From Verrucomicrobiota bacterium (lineage in GTDB: Bacteria; Verrucomicrobiota; Verrucomicrobiia; CAIQCK01), in assembly GCA_016222825.1 (NCBI GenBank), contig JACRQF010000009.1, positions 1-64,000 of the forward strand: 64,000 bases of DNA. The letters are read 5' to 3'. How positions within the stretch are numbered: the stretch's first letter is position 1; each line of letters begins with the position of its first letter. The notes under the pieces were generated by a model. It was not told the origin of the DNA. It saw only the letters and a program-made list of their open reading frames with translations, and made no database searches. The position numbers and the translations under genes are program-made. This document shows positions 45,098-54,050 of the stretch, in pieces.

Positions 45098-45813
45098 GCT
45101 TGTGCTCGTTCGCGGAGTTTGTCGAAGAGGTAATTGGGCAGCCCTTCGGCGAGGCCGCGCACAAAGTCGAGCGCTGCGGCGAAAGTCGCCGGCTCCCACG
45201 TCCGCTCGTCGAAAACCAGGATGGCCGCGCCGTTGAACTCAATGTGCCGGAACGGGCCGGCCAGCAACCGCTGCATTGTCTGTGCGTTCAGAATGTCGAA
45301 GGCGATCTCGCGGTTCTCCGCCGTCACGTGGAACTCGCGGTTGAACTCCGCGCTCTCGAACTCCACGTCGTGGCAGCCCACCAGATGCGCCGCCTTGTCG
45401 AGGAAGTTCTCCGGCCGCAGCCAGATCGCCGGCACGGGATAGTTCAGTTCCACAATCGCCGCCGAGCAGTAGGTGGTGTGCTCGTGCCGCTGTGTGTGAC
45501 CCTTGCTGTCGGTGCTGTAGGTGACGGTGGTGTATTGGAAGTCGCACGCGCAGTAATTGTGGCCTTCGACCGCGCCGCGGATGACGTTGTAAGCGTAGTT
45601 GGAATCGCCGCGATGGAACAACTCGAACTGCGCGAATGTGCCCGGCACGCCGATGGGATCCTCACGGTGAAACGCCAGCCCACGCGACGCTGCCAGCGCC
45701 GCCAGCGCCTGCCGCCGCTCCTCTGCGCGCTTGGCCGACCACCACACCAGGAAGCCGATCACCACGCCGACCAGCAGCACGAAAAACAGGAGAAGACTAT
45801 TGTCGAAAGGCAC
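45094..45813 (-). CDS. Membrane-anchored hypothetical protein paired with LemA
   Basis: 239 residues. An N-terminal helix (LLLFFVLLVGVVIGFLVWW) precedes a soluble alpha/beta domain with GTFAQFELFHRGDSNYAYNVIRG and HNYCACDFQYTT. The domain is similar in layout to the DUF3137-type proteins that accompany lemA in other genomes. There are no catalytic motifs I can name. The 4-bp overlap with lemA suggests one complex. Confidence 0.83.
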   Translation of the reverse strand: MPFDNSLLLFFVLLVGVVIGFLVWWSAKRAEERRQALAALAASRGLAFHREDPIGVPGTFAQFELFHRGDSNYAYNVIRGAVEGHNYCACDFQYTTVTYSTDSKGHTQRHEHTTYCSAAIVELNYPVPAIWLRPENFLDKAAHLVGCHDVEFESAEFNREFHVTAENREIAFDILNAQTMQRLLAGPFRHIEFNGAAILVFDERTWEPATFAAALDFVRGLAEGLPNYLFDKLRERAQA

Positions 45814-45838
45814 GCCGAACGTGTAGCAGCCGGCGCGG

Positions 45839-48172
45839 CTATTTGCGAACCGAAATCACAGCAGGCGCCAGTCGTTTCAGTCCGACCAGCGACAGCAAAT
45901 AGAGAGCGCCGGCTATCACCAGCAGCCACTGGTAGCCGACCACCAGCGAGAGATATTCCACCAATCCACCAAACACGGCGCCGGCGATGTTGGCGCCGAA
46001 CGCCAGTTCCGGCGAGGTCGAGTTCCGAAACGAGCACGCAAAGATCACGCCCGCAAAAAGGATCGGCAAACACATGACCACCGCCGACTTGAAAACCCGA
46101 AACGCGAAAATGTCCGTCAGAAACCAGTCGAGCGGGACGCAGAAATTGACGGCGAGCGCGAGCACCAGTCCCGCGTAATAGGGCGCCATGCGCTGCGGAC
46201 GCGCGAGCAGGACGTAGAGGTTCGCCACCAAGATCATGCCGAGGATCGCCGCGAAGACGATGGAGTTGACCAGCCAGGTGGAACCGAACAACTGCGCCGC
46301 TTGCGTCACGCTCTTCGTCTCGATCAGCATGAAACCGGCTCCGAGGAAGAAGAAGTGCGGGTTTACGCCGCGAAGCGTGCGAACGGGAGCGAAGACCGCC
46401 AGCAGTCCGAGCGAGAGAAGCAACATCAACGCCAGACCGCGCCAGTTGTGCGCCGGGATGCGCGGCTCGCGCAGATAGAGGAAGGGCCAGTCATCGTCTG
46501 GCAACTTCCAGGTTCCCGTCTCGACCAGCCTGGCCGGCTTGAGGCGCACCGCCTCGCCATTCGACGCCGCCGTCTTGCCAGCAAGATCGGCTTCTGTTGT
46601 CGTGAAGCCGTTGATTGTCTGGTGGAGATTCGGGTTCTGGTTGTAGAACAGGAAACTTCCGTGGCGGTTGAATCGCTGGCGAATCGGATCAAGCGCATCG
46701 GCCGCGCCACCCAACAGCATCGCCATGTGCGTGCCCTCGCCCTCGATGTCGCGGATCTCGTCGCGCGGCGGCAGCGAGAGCAGAAGCGGCTCGCCACCGA
46801 ACCTGTCGCGCATCATCCGATGCAGCCGGGCAACGATCCAGCCCTGACGGTAGAAGTTGTAGGCTGCAAAGACGCCGCCCGGTTTCAAGCGCCGCGCGAC
46901 ATCCGCAAAAGCCTGCCGGGTGAAGAGAAAGTTCTCCAACCGGATGCTGGAGAAACTGGAGTGCAACGTCAGCGAATCCACCAGTGCATAGACGATCAGA
47001 TCGTATTGCTGCTTTGTCGTGCGCAGGAAGGAGCGGCCGTCGTCAATGATGAGCCGCACGCGCGGATCGTCGTAGGGCCGGTTCGGATGATGCCGGCGAC
47101 CGAACTGCGCAATGGCCGGGTCAATCTCCACCGCGTCAACGCGCGTCGCTCCCTGCGCCAGCGCGTGGGCCACGTCGTTGCCCGTGCCTGCGCCAATCAC
47201 CAGCACGTCCCGGATCGGCGGCAACCCGGCGTCCCGCCGCAGCAGATATGGTATCGCGTAAGCCGTGGCCGCCTTGGTGCGGTCCACCATGCGCTGGTGC
47301 GAGAGGTCGTTGACCGAGATGTCCCGCGTCTTCGGTTCGTAGCGGATGGAATAATAAGGCGACCAGTGAAAGACACAGCCTTTGGCGCGCCAGCCGGTCA
47401 CGGCAATCGCCGCCAGCACACCCACCAGCAGCGCGGCTTTGGAGATCGTGAGTTGTCCCGCGGCGCGCAGGAAATAGACCACGCACGCCATCCCGACCGC
47501 GAACCAGGCCGCCGGCGGCAGCTCCCAATACGCCATCACCCCAAACGCCACGATGCCCGCCAGACTCCCCGCGATGTTGATCGTGTAGGACTGAATGCGG
47601 TTCTCGATCGCGGCAAGTTTGTTGCCCAGAATCTGGCCGAGCGCGACAAACCACAACGCGATCAGCACGAAGAACACGCCCATCAGGAGTTCGACCGGGA
47701 CAACCAGCTTCGCGGCGGTCGGCCCGGACAGTTCGGTGCCGAAGTAAACGAGTTCAGGGCTGCGCTGATTGCCAACGTCCACGCTCGCGAGCCAGGAGCC
47801 GCCCACCGCCGCATAGACCGCCATCGCGGCCGCGCAAGTCGCGCCCATCAACGCCGGCAGATGCCCCAGCATCTTCCACCGACCATCGCAGGCCAGACAG
47901 CCGACCGACATCCCGACGAACGCCGCCAGCAGCACGGTGTTGGTGAAGAACGTCAGCGAAAATACGTAGGCGGGAAACCAACGAATCGCGGCCAGTTCCA
48001 AAAACAGGACGGCGAAGCTGATCAGAAACAAATCGAAGCGCGCGCGAGCCGTTGGTGACGACAGCAAGGTCCCGCCCCTTGGCGTCCGGCGGGACGCCAC
48101 CCACACCAGCAGAGCGGTCACCGCGCCGCCTGTCAGCCCAAAACACCAAAGTGTGTCGCTATCCAAACCCAC
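45839..48172 (-). CDS. Spermidine-synthase-like protein with membrane domains
   Basis: 777 residues. N-terminal helices (about 10-270) include FLELAAIRWFPAYVFSLTFFTN, typical of the membrane spermidine-synthase-like family. The methyltransferase-fold domain (about 320-510) has VLVIGAGTGNDVAHAL, VDAVEIDPAIAQFGRRHHP and VRLIIDDGRSFL. A second block of helices occupies about 590-770. Genuine aminopropyltransferase activity is uncertain because this family is poorly studied. It is transcribed toward the lemA pair with a 25-bp gap. Confidence 0.88.
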   Translation of the reverse strand: MGLDSDTLWCFGLTGGAVTALLVWVASRRTPRGGTLLSSPTARARFDLFLISFAVLFLELAAIRWFPAYVFSLTFFTNTVLLAAFVGMSVGCLACDGRWKMLGHLPALMGATCAAAMAVYAAVGGSWLASVDVGNQRSPELVYFGTELSGPTAAKLVVPVELLMGVFFVLIALWFVALGQILGNKLAAIENRIQSYTINIAGSLAGIVAFGVMAYWELPPAAWFAVGMACVVYFLRAAGQLTISKAALLVGVLAAIAVTGWRAKGCVFHWSPYYSIRYEPKTRDISVNDLSHQRMVDRTKAATAYAIPYLLRRDAGLPPIRDVLVIGAGTGNDVAHALAQGATRVDAVEIDPAIAQFGRRHHPNRPYDDPRVRLIIDDGRSFLRTTKQQYDLIVYALVDSLTLHSSFSSIRLENFLFTRQAFADVARRLKPGGVFAAYNFYRQGWIVARLHRMMRDRFGGEPLLLSLPPRDEIRDIEGEGTHMAMLLGGAADALDPIRQRFNRHGSFLFYNQNPNLHQTINGFTTTEADLAGKTAASNGEAVRLKPARLVETGTWKLPDDDWPFLYLREPRIPAHNWRGLALMLLLSLGLLAVFAPVRTLRGVNPHFFFLGAGFMLIETKSVTQAAQLFGSTWLVNSIVFAAILGMILVANLYVLLARPQRMAPYYAGLVLALAVNFCVPLDWFLTDIFAFRVFKSAVVMCLPILFAGVIFACSFRNSTSPELAFGANIAGAVFGGLVEYLSLVVGYQWLLVIAGALYLLSLVGLKRLAPAVISVRK

Positions 48173-48239
48173 AATAAACCACTAGCAGGCCACCGCGCCG
48201 ATTGCGAACCGAAATCGCCAGTGATAGCTTCCCCGCGTT

Positions 48240-48770
48240 GTGGAAATCTTCGCCATCGGCCACTCGACTCATCCTTTGGAGGAGTTCGTTGCGCTCTTGA
48301 AGGCGCACGGCATCGAAACTCTCGCCGATGTCCGCACCGTTCCGAAGTCGCGCCACAATCCGCAGTTCAGCCAGGAAAGCCTCGCCCTCGAACTGCCGCG
48401 CGCCGGCATCCGCTACGTTCATCTCAAGAGCCTCGGTGGTTTGCGCCATGCGCGGCCCGACTCGCAAAACATCGGTTGGGAAAACCTCAGCTTCCGCGGT
48501 TACGCCGACTACATGCAGACGGAGGCGTTTGCCGCGGCGTTGGACGAACTCATCGCGCTCGGCGCACAGAGCCGCACCGCCATCATGTGCGCTGAAGGCA
48601 ACCCCGCGCGCTGTCATCGCAGCCTCGTGGCAGACGCGCTCGTCGCGCGCGGCGTCGCGGCGCTGCACATCTCCAGCCGCAAAAGCGTCCATCCGCACAA
48701 GCTCACGCCTTTCGCCCGCGTGGAAGGAACGCGCGTGACCTATCCGGGTTCGCAGCCGAACCTGCTCTGA
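48240..48770 (+). CDS. DUF488 domain protein
   Basis: 176 residues from a GTG. The family core is IFAIGHSTHPLEEFVALLKAHG, LADVRTVPKSRHNPQFS, YVHLKSLGGLRH and the Cys/His motif IMCAEGNPARCHRSLVAD. The last motif suggests a nucleotide- or metal-binding role. Function is not established. It is divergent from the spermidine-synthase-like gene and 80 bp before mutS. Confidence 0.92.
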   Translation: MEIFAIGHSTHPLEEFVALLKAHGIETLADVRTVPKSRHNPQFSQESLALELPRAGIRYVHLKSLGGLRHARPDSQNIGWENLSFRGYADYMQTEAFAAALDELIALGAQSRTAIMCAEGNPARCHRSLVADALVARGVAALHISSRKSVHPHKLTPFARVEGTRVTYPGSQPNLL

Positions 48771-48850
48771 CTCAGCCGCCGCCCCGCGCGCACGTTCCCA
48801 AAACTTTTCCCGTTCCATTCGCGGCGCTTCGCGGCTATACAATCGTCTCG

Positions 48851-51418
48851 GTGACGACAACCCCTGATTCCAGCCTGACGCCGATGATGCAGCAGTATCG
48901 CCGCATCAAGCGGGAGATTCCTGCCGACGCGCTGCTCTTGTTCCGGCTGGGCGATTTCTACGAGATGTTTTTCGACGACGCGAAGGTCGGCGCGCAGACG
49001 CTCAACCTCACGCTCACCCACCGCAACCACGTCCCGATGTGCGGCATCCCGCATCACGCCGCCGAGAGTTACATCGGCCGGCTCCTGCGCGCGGGCCGCA
49101 AGGTCGCCATCTGTGACCAGATGGAGGAGCCGCGTCCCGGCCAGCTCGTCAAGCGCGACATCTCGCAAATCCTCAGCCCCGGCGCGCATTTCGACGGCCG
49201 GATGCTCGACGCCACGCGCAACAACTTCATCGCCGCGCTCACCACCGACGGCAAACGCTTCGGCTTCGCGCTCGCCGACCTGACCACAGGCGACTTCAAG
49301 CTGACGGAGTTGGACTCCCCCGAGCTGCTCGCCAACGAACTGACGCGCACGCGGCCCGCGGAGGTCGTCGCGCCGGCGGCGAAGGTCGCGGAGTTGTCGA
49401 AGCTGCTGGCGGACTCACGCGCGATGATCACCGGCTACGAAGACTGGATCTTCGAGAACGAGACGGCGTTCTTCACGCTACGCGACCATTTCAAGACGCA
49501 ATCGCTCGACGGCTTCGGCTGCGCGGGGATGACGCTCGGCATCGGCGCGGGCGGCGCGGCGCTCTACTATCTCCAGAACGCCCTCCGCCGCAACGTCAGC
49601 CACATCCGCCGGCTGCAAGTCTATCAAACCGCCGAGTTCCTCGTGCTCGACACGATCTCGCAGCGCAACCTCGAACTCGTCGAGCCGCTTCGGCACGACG
49701 CGCCGAAGAACTCCACGCTCTTCGCCGCGCTCAACCGCACCTCCACGGCGATGGGCGCGCGGCTGCTTCGCGAGTGGATCACGCATCCGCTGCGCAACGC
49801 CGAGGCCATCAAGGCGCGGCAACAGGTCGTCTTCGAGTTCCACGACATGCCCGACGTGCTGGCGGATTTCCGCGACCAACTCAGCCTCGTGCGCGACATG
49901 GAGCGGACACTCGCGCGCCTCACCGCCGCCAGCGGCAACGCCCGCGACCTGCTCGGCCTCAAGGAATCGCTCGCCGCCCTGCCCTTGCTCAAGAGCATCA
50001 TCGAGCCGCTCGCCGCGCCGCTGGCGATGACGTTGCGCGGCGGCATGATCGAGCTGCCCGAACTGTGCGACCTCGTCCAACGCGCCATCACCGACGAGCC
50101 GCCGTTCACGCTCAGCGACGGCGGCGTCATCCGCGAAGGCTTCAGCCCGGAGCTGGATGAAATCCGCCGCGCGTCCAAGGAAGGCAAGGAGTGGATCGCC
50201 AAGCTCCAGCAGGACGAGATCGAGCGCACGGGCATCTCCTCGCTCAAGGTCCGCTACAACCAGGTCTTCGGCTACTTCATCGAGATCACCAAGTCCAACC
50301 TCGCCAAGGTGCCGGAGAACTACATCCGCAAACAAACCATCGCCAACGGCGAGCGGTTCATCACGCCGGAGCTGAAGGAGGTCGAGGGCAAAATCCTCGG
50401 CGCGGACGAGCGCGCGGCGAAGCTGGAGGTGGAGTTGTTCCACCAAGTCCGCGCGAAGGTGCTGGAGCAGACCGCCGCCATCCAACAGACCGCCTCGGCC
50501 GTCGCGCACCTCGACGTGCTCGCCGGCTTCGCGGAACTGGCGCGGCACCAAAACTACCATTGCCCGGAGGTCAACGACGAGGCGCGCATCGAGATCCGAG
50601 ACGGCCGCCATCCCGTCGTCGAGCAGCTCATGACCGAGGAGCGGTTCGTGCCCAACGACACCGTCATGAACGGCTCCGAGGCGCGCGTGCTCGTCATCAC
50701 CGGCCCGAACATGGCCGGCAAGAGCACCTACATCCGGCAGGTGGCGCTGCTGGTGCTCATGGCGCAGATCGGCTCGTGGATTCCCGCCGCCAAGGCCACC
50801 GTCGGCATCGTGGACCGCATCTTCACCCGCGTCGGCGCCAGCGACGACCTCGTGCGCGGCCAGAGCACGTTCATGGTCGAGATGAACGAAACCGCCAACA
50901 TCCTCAACAACGCCACCGCCCGCAGCCTCGTCATCCTCGACGAGATCGGCCGTGGCACCAGCACCTTCGACGGCCTCTCCATCGCCTGGAGCGTCGCCGA
51001 GCACCTGCACAACGAAGTCAAGGCCAAGACCCTCTTCGCCACGCACTACCACGAACTGACCGAACTGGCCCGCACCTGTTCCGCCGTCAAGAACTACAAC
51101 GTCGCCGTCCGCGAGTGGAGCGACCAGATCATCTTCATCCGCAAGATCGTCGAAGGCGGCACCGACAAGAGCTACGGCATCCACGTCGCCCGCCTCGCCG
51201 GCCTCCCCCGCCCCGTCATCGAGCGCGCCAAGGAAATCCTCCGCAACCTCGAAGAGAGCGAGCTGACCCCCGAAGGCCAGCCCAAGATCGCCCAGCACGA
51301 GCACCGCCACGGCAAGGGAGGCAAGGGGCAAGGGGCAAGGGGCAAGGGCAAAGCGAAGCCCGCCAAAGTCAGCGAGCCGCCCCCGCAGATGTTTTTGTTT
51401 GGGGATAAGGTGAAGTGA
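48851..51418 (+). CDS. mutS: DNA mismatch repair protein MutS
   Basis: 855 residues from a GTG. The mismatch-reading Phe-x-Glu lies in FRLGDFYEMFF (about residues 33-43). The connector, lever and clamp regions follow. The ATPase has Walker A GPNMAGKST (about 617-625), Walker B LVILDEIGRGTSTFDG and the signature-like FATHYHELTEL. The C-terminus is a Lys/Gly linker (HGKGGKGQGARGKGKAKPAK) and ends PPPQMFLFGDKVK, a possible clamp-binding peptide. Its last 208 bp are copied at 52921-53127. No mutL lies in the window. Confidence 0.97.
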   Translation: MTTTPDSSLTPMMQQYRRIKREIPADALLLFRLGDFYEMFFDDAKVGAQTLNLTLTHRNHVPMCGIPHHAAESYIGRLLRAGRKVAICDQMEEPRPGQLVKRDISQILSPGAHFDGRMLDATRNNFIAALTTDGKRFGFALADLTTGDFKLTELDSPELLANELTRTRPAEVVAPAAKVAELSKLLADSRAMITGYEDWIFENETAFFTLRDHFKTQSLDGFGCAGMTLGIGAGGAALYYLQNALRRNVSHIRRLQVYQTAEFLVLDTISQRNLELVEPLRHDAPKNSTLFAALNRTSTAMGARLLREWITHPLRNAEAIKARQQVVFEFHDMPDVLADFRDQLSLVRDMERTLARLTAASGNARDLLGLKESLAALPLLKSIIEPLAAPLAMTLRGGMIELPELCDLVQRAITDEPPFTLSDGGVIREGFSPELDEIRRASKEGKEWIAKLQQDEIERTGISSLKVRYNQVFGYFIEITKSNLAKVPENYIRKQTIANGERFITPELKEVEGKILGADERAAKLEVELFHQVRAKVLEQTAAIQQTASAVAHLDVLAGFAELARHQNYHCPEVNDEARIEIRDGRHPVVEQLMTEERFVPNDTVMNGSEARVLVITGPNMAGKSTYIRQVALLVLMAQIGSWIPAAKATVGIVDRIFTRVGASDDLVRGQSTFMVEMNETANILNNATARSLVILDEIGRGTSTFDGLSIAWSVAEHLHNEVKAKTLFATHYHELTELARTCSAVKNYNVAVREWSDQIIFIRKIVEGGTDKSYGIHVARLAGLPRPVIERAKEILRNLEESELTPEGQPKIAQHEHRHGKGGKGQGARGKGKAKPAKVSEPPPQMFLFGDKVK

Positions 51419-51429
51419 TTGGGTTGGCT

Positions 51430-51783
51430 ATGAAACGAATACCGATTGTTATCAAAATCTGGTTCTTGTTAGCTGGATTCGTTCCCCTCACGATGGCGTT
51501 GCTTTGGGTTCTTATGTTCCTATGCATGTTGCTAGATTGCAGAGAGCTTGTGATGTTATTCACGTATGCGCTCTACATCTTTGCAATCTTGCTATCGGCG
51601 TGGTGCTACATTCCACACCTACTTTCTCCCAAGCTTTTTTATTGGAACGAACATGTTGCTTGCGTAATCAACCCACCCAACAGTCCGAATTGTTGGGATG
51701 GATGGGTTCTGGGGATAGTGTTTTATACCGTCGTTGTCTTCGTGCCGTGGTTTATCTTCGGGCTCATCCGACCAAGAAGTTGA
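51430..51783 (+). CDS. Small membrane protein immediately after mutS
   Basis: 117 residues with three or four hydrophobic helices (IKIWFLLAGFVPLTMALLWVLMFL; MLFTYALYIFAILLSAWC; VLGIVFYTVVVFVPWFIFGLI). It is more AT-rich than mutS. A GTG at 51415 overlaps the mutS stop (GTGA) and would allow coupled translation; the ATG at 51430 gives the cleaner N-terminus. The gene after the mutS 3'-end copy starts the same way. I recognise no family. Confidence 0.75.
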   Translation: MKRIPIVIKIWFLLAGFVPLTMALLWVLMFLCMLLDCRELVMLFTYALYIFAILLSAWCYIPHLLSPKLFYWNEHVACVINPPNSPNCWDGWVLGIVFYTVVVFVPWFIFGLIRPRS

Positions 51784-51802
51784 ATCTCTCAATCATTTGG
51801 CC

Positions 51803-51980
51803 AGCTCGTGCGGCGCCTCCTCCCGCTCTTTCCACTCTTCGGCCTCATCCTCTGCGTTCCAACGACTGCCGGCTGAAGCCGGGACTCCAAACCTTCGCGA
51901 TCACGCACGCGCACGTCCGGGGTTCGGAGTCCCGGCTTCAGCCGGTCCGGGCTGCGGGCTGGGCGGTGAAATGAATCGCG
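51803..51980 (+). repeat. 178-bp dispersed repeat, copy 1
   Basis: Matches 53795-53970 at roughly 90% identity over its whole length. Its core is a perfect 20-bp inverted repeat (CCGGCTGAAGCCGGGACTCC and its complement) around a loop of about 40 bp. It begins about 20 bp after the small membrane gene. Confidence 0.9.
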
Positions 51981-52010
51981 CTTGAAGGTAGTGGGTCAGT
52001 TGATGGCCAA

Positions 52011-52103
52011 GGTAGGGCGAGGCGTCCCGCCGAGCCGGCGCGCTTGATGCAACAATGGCCCGGCTCGGCAATGGCCCGGCTCGGCGGGACGCCTCGCCCT
52101 ACC
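52011..52103. repeat. Inverted pair of GTAGGGCGAGGCGTCCCGCC palindromes
   Basis: GGTAGGGCGAGGCGTCCCGC at 52011 is inverted as the stretch ending GACGCCTCGCCCTACC at 52103. This is the same element as the copies around the RAYT gene at 54437-55157. Confidence 0.88.
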
Positions 52104-52144
52104 AGAGGATTCGATGTCGGCATCGTCGCACAATAGCTTTTTTC

Positions 52145-52191
52145 CACCGCCGCGCCCGGACTCCGAGAGCATTCGCGCCCAGAGGTCCACC
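52145..52191. repeat. Diverged copies of the GGTGGACCGCGACCTCCGGG palindrome
   Basis: CCGCGCCCGGACTCCG and GCGCCCAGAGGTCCACC are degraded versions of the element at 18369-18442 and 54025. They lie between the palindrome pair and the PIN toxin gene. Confidence 0.5.
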
Positions 52192-52266
52192 TGTTGCGCC
52201 CGGAGCCGTCCGGCGATGCGGCACGGCGGTTGATTTCGCCGGGAGCGTGTGACAGACTCCGCGGTG

Positions 52267-52740
52267 ATGAAGGCGGCGTTGTATCTCGAAACGAGCGTGG
52301 TGAGCTACCTGACGGCGCGGCCCAGCCGCAACGTCATCGTGGCGGCCCATCAGCAGATCACACAAGACTGGTGGAGGCGGCGGCGAAAGCACTTCGATAT
52401 TTGCGTCTCTCAGTTTGTGCTCGACGAGGTGGCGCAGGGCGATGCGCCACTCGCACGGCAGCGGGTGGCGCTGGTGAAGCCATTCCGGGTGCTGGAAGCG
52501 ACGGACGGCGCGCTGCGGCTGGCCAAGGCACTGGTGGCGATGGGCGTGATCCCGCGCAAGGCCGCCGCGGATGCCGCGCATATCGCGGTGGCCGCTACGC
52601 ACGGAGTTCACTTCTTGATGACGTGGAACTGCAAGCACATCGCGAACGCGGAGATGGTGGACCGCATCGAGAAGGTCTGCCGGTCGCAAGGTTTCGATTG
52701 CCCTGTGATTTGCACGCCGGAAGAATTGATAGGAGAATAG
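52267..52740 (+). CDS. PIN-domain ribonuclease, likely toxin of a type II toxin-antitoxin pair
   Basis: 157 residues. Acidic PIN positions are visible in LYLETSVVSYL (N-terminal acidic residue), FVLDEVAQGD and AADAAHIAVAATHGVHFLMTWN. The fold family is VapC-like. A GTG at 52249 gives six more residues. The antitoxin-like gene starts 3 bp after its stop. It lies inside the segment bracketed by the two mutS 3' ends. Confidence 0.9.
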   Translation: MKAALYLETSVVSYLTARPSRNVIVAAHQQITQDWWRRRRKHFDICVSQFVLDEVAQGDAPLARQRVALVKPFRVLEATDGALRLAKALVAMGVIPRKAAADAAHIAVAATHGVHFLMTWNCKHIANAEMVDRIEKVCRSQGFDCPVICTPEELIGE

Positions 52741-52743
52741 GCC

Positions 52744-52908
52744 ATGAAGAACGATCCGATTGTGGCAGAGGTGCGCAAGGCGCGCGAGAAGCTCGCCGCG
52801 CGTTTTGACTTTGACCTCGATGCCATGTTCAAAGACACGCGAAAACGGCAAGCCGGAGCGACACGCGGAACAACATTGCCGAAGTCGCGTCATCTTCGCC
52901 CTGCGTAA
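52744..52908 (+). CDS. Short antitoxin-like partner of the PIN toxin
   Basis: 54 residues, beginning MKNDPIVAEVRKAREKLAAR followed by FDFDLDAMFKD. This is the pattern of small proteins that accompany PIN toxins. The last 20 residues (from about residue 36) are likely out of family and may have been altered when the mutS 3'-end copy was placed downstream. The gene starts 3 bp after the toxin stop, in the order toxin-antitoxin, the reverse of classic VapBC. Confidence 0.78.
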   Translation: MKNDPIVAEVRKAREKLAARFDFDLDAMFKDTRKRQAGATRGTTLPKSRHLRPA

Positions 52909-52920
52909 AGGCTCGTTGGC

Positions 52921-53127
52921 CCCCGCCATCGAGCGCGCCAAGGAAATCCTGCATAACTTGGAGGAGAGCGAATTGACCCCGAAGGCCAGCCCAAGATCGC
53001 CCAGCACGAGCACGGACGCGGCAAGGGAGGCAAGGGGCAAGGGGCAAGGGGAAAGGGGAAAACGAAGCCCGGCAAAGTCAGCGAGCCGCCACCGCAGATG
53101 TTTTTGTTTGGGGATAAGGTGAAATGA
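52921..53127 (+). pseudogene. Copy of the mutS 3' end
   Basis: 207 bp match 51211-51418 closely. It covers IERAKEIL..NLEESELTP, the Lys/Gly linker and PPPQMFLFGDKVK-stop. One C is missing in the GACCCC run near 52980, so the frame is broken. It begins abruptly and lies 1.7 kb downstream of the intact gene. Confidence 0.92.
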
Positions 53128-53753
53128 GCGCGCCGCAAATTGAGGAGAAGCGTCCAGGAAATCGAAGTGTGGCAGGATATGTGTGCATCACACTTGCGGC
53201 TCTTTGTTTCTACGCTGAATTCACGCTCTTGGCTTTTGGCTTTCTATTTTGGTTCTGCGCCATCGTCTCTGGTGTCCGAAAATGGGAGAGAAGCAAGGCG
53301 GAAGCGGTTGTATTACTGACACTGTGCGCAGGGGTGATTACTTGGTATGCGGGGCGTTACTTTGATTGGTGGCCGCAACGCGGAAGAGATGAAGCGAATC
53401 GGTTGGCTCGTCGTCTATTGGAAAACCCAAGATCGGATTTGGCAAACGAAATTACAGACGCCCGAGTCTGGTATTCCGGTGGTTTGGACGGAACACATCT
53501 CTTCAGATTCCGCGCAACAGCGGCAGCAGTCAGGAACATCGTAAAACAAGCAAAACTCGAACTGTTGAACCAGGGCAAGTGGGACAGTGATTCCGAACTC
53601 AGTTCATTCTGGAATGAACCGCCGTGGTGGTGGAAGCCGGAGAATATCCGGGTGGTTGTCTACCACCGCAAACGGAGTCCTGATTGGCCCATTAAATCCG
53701 TTCTTCTTTATGACGAAACCTCTCAAGTTGTCCATTACAAGTGGGACTGGTAG
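53124..53753 (+). CDS. Membrane-anchored hypothetical protein after the mutS 3'-end copy
   Basis: 209 residues. Two helices at about 18-52 (VAGYVCITLAALCFYAEFTLLAFGFLFWF) and 60-80 precede a soluble domain with DARVWYSGGLDGTHLFRFRATAAAVRNIV and a Trp-rich SSFWNEPPWWWKPENIRVVVY. The ATG overlaps the TGA of the mutS 3'-end copy (ATGA). Base composition is lower in GC than mutS. No family recognised. Confidence 0.78.
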   Translation: MSAPQIEEKRPGNRSVAGYVCITLAALCFYAEFTLLAFGFLFWFCAIVSGVRKWERSKAEAVVLLTLCAGVITWYAGRYFDWWPQRGRDEANRLARRLLENPRSDLANEITDARVWYSGGLDGTHLFRFRATAAAVRNIVKQAKLELLNQGKWDSDSELSSFWNEPPWWWKPENIRVVVYHRKRSPDWPIKSVLLYDETSQVVHYKWDW

Positions 53754-53794
53754 GCATCTCTGAAGAAAACACAAGGATATCCCGGTCTTTGGCA

Positions 53795-53970
53795 AGCTCG
53801 TGCGGCACCTCCTCCTGCTCCTTCCGTTCTTCGGCCTCATCCTCTGCGTCCCAACGGCTGCCGGCTGAAGCCGGGACTCCAAACTTTCGCGATCACGCGC
53901 GCGCGTCCGGGGTTCGGAGTCCCGGCTTCAGCCGGTCCGGCCTGCGGGCTGCGTGGTGAAATGAATCGCG
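53795..53970 (+). repeat. 178-bp dispersed repeat, copy 2
   Basis: Counterpart of 51803-51980, with the same 20-bp hairpin and the same ending GGTGAAATGAATCGCG. It follows the second small gene at a similar distance, as copy 1 follows the first. Confidence 0.9.
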
Positions 53971-54024
53971 ATTGAGCCGCGCAAGACGCTGCGCAAGCAC
54001 CGTTGCTCTCTCCTGACAACCACC

Positions 54025-54050
54025 ACCGCGCCCGGAGGTCGCGGTCCACC
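54025..54050. repeat. CCGCGCCCGGAGGTCGCGGT palindrome copy
   Basis: Same element as the right arm of the pair at 18369-18442. Confidence 0.8.

Noticed and set aside
45100..46077. Long + frames opposite the LemA and spermidine-synthase-like genes
   Set aside because: Antisense shadows; the minus-strand frames carry recognisable domains.
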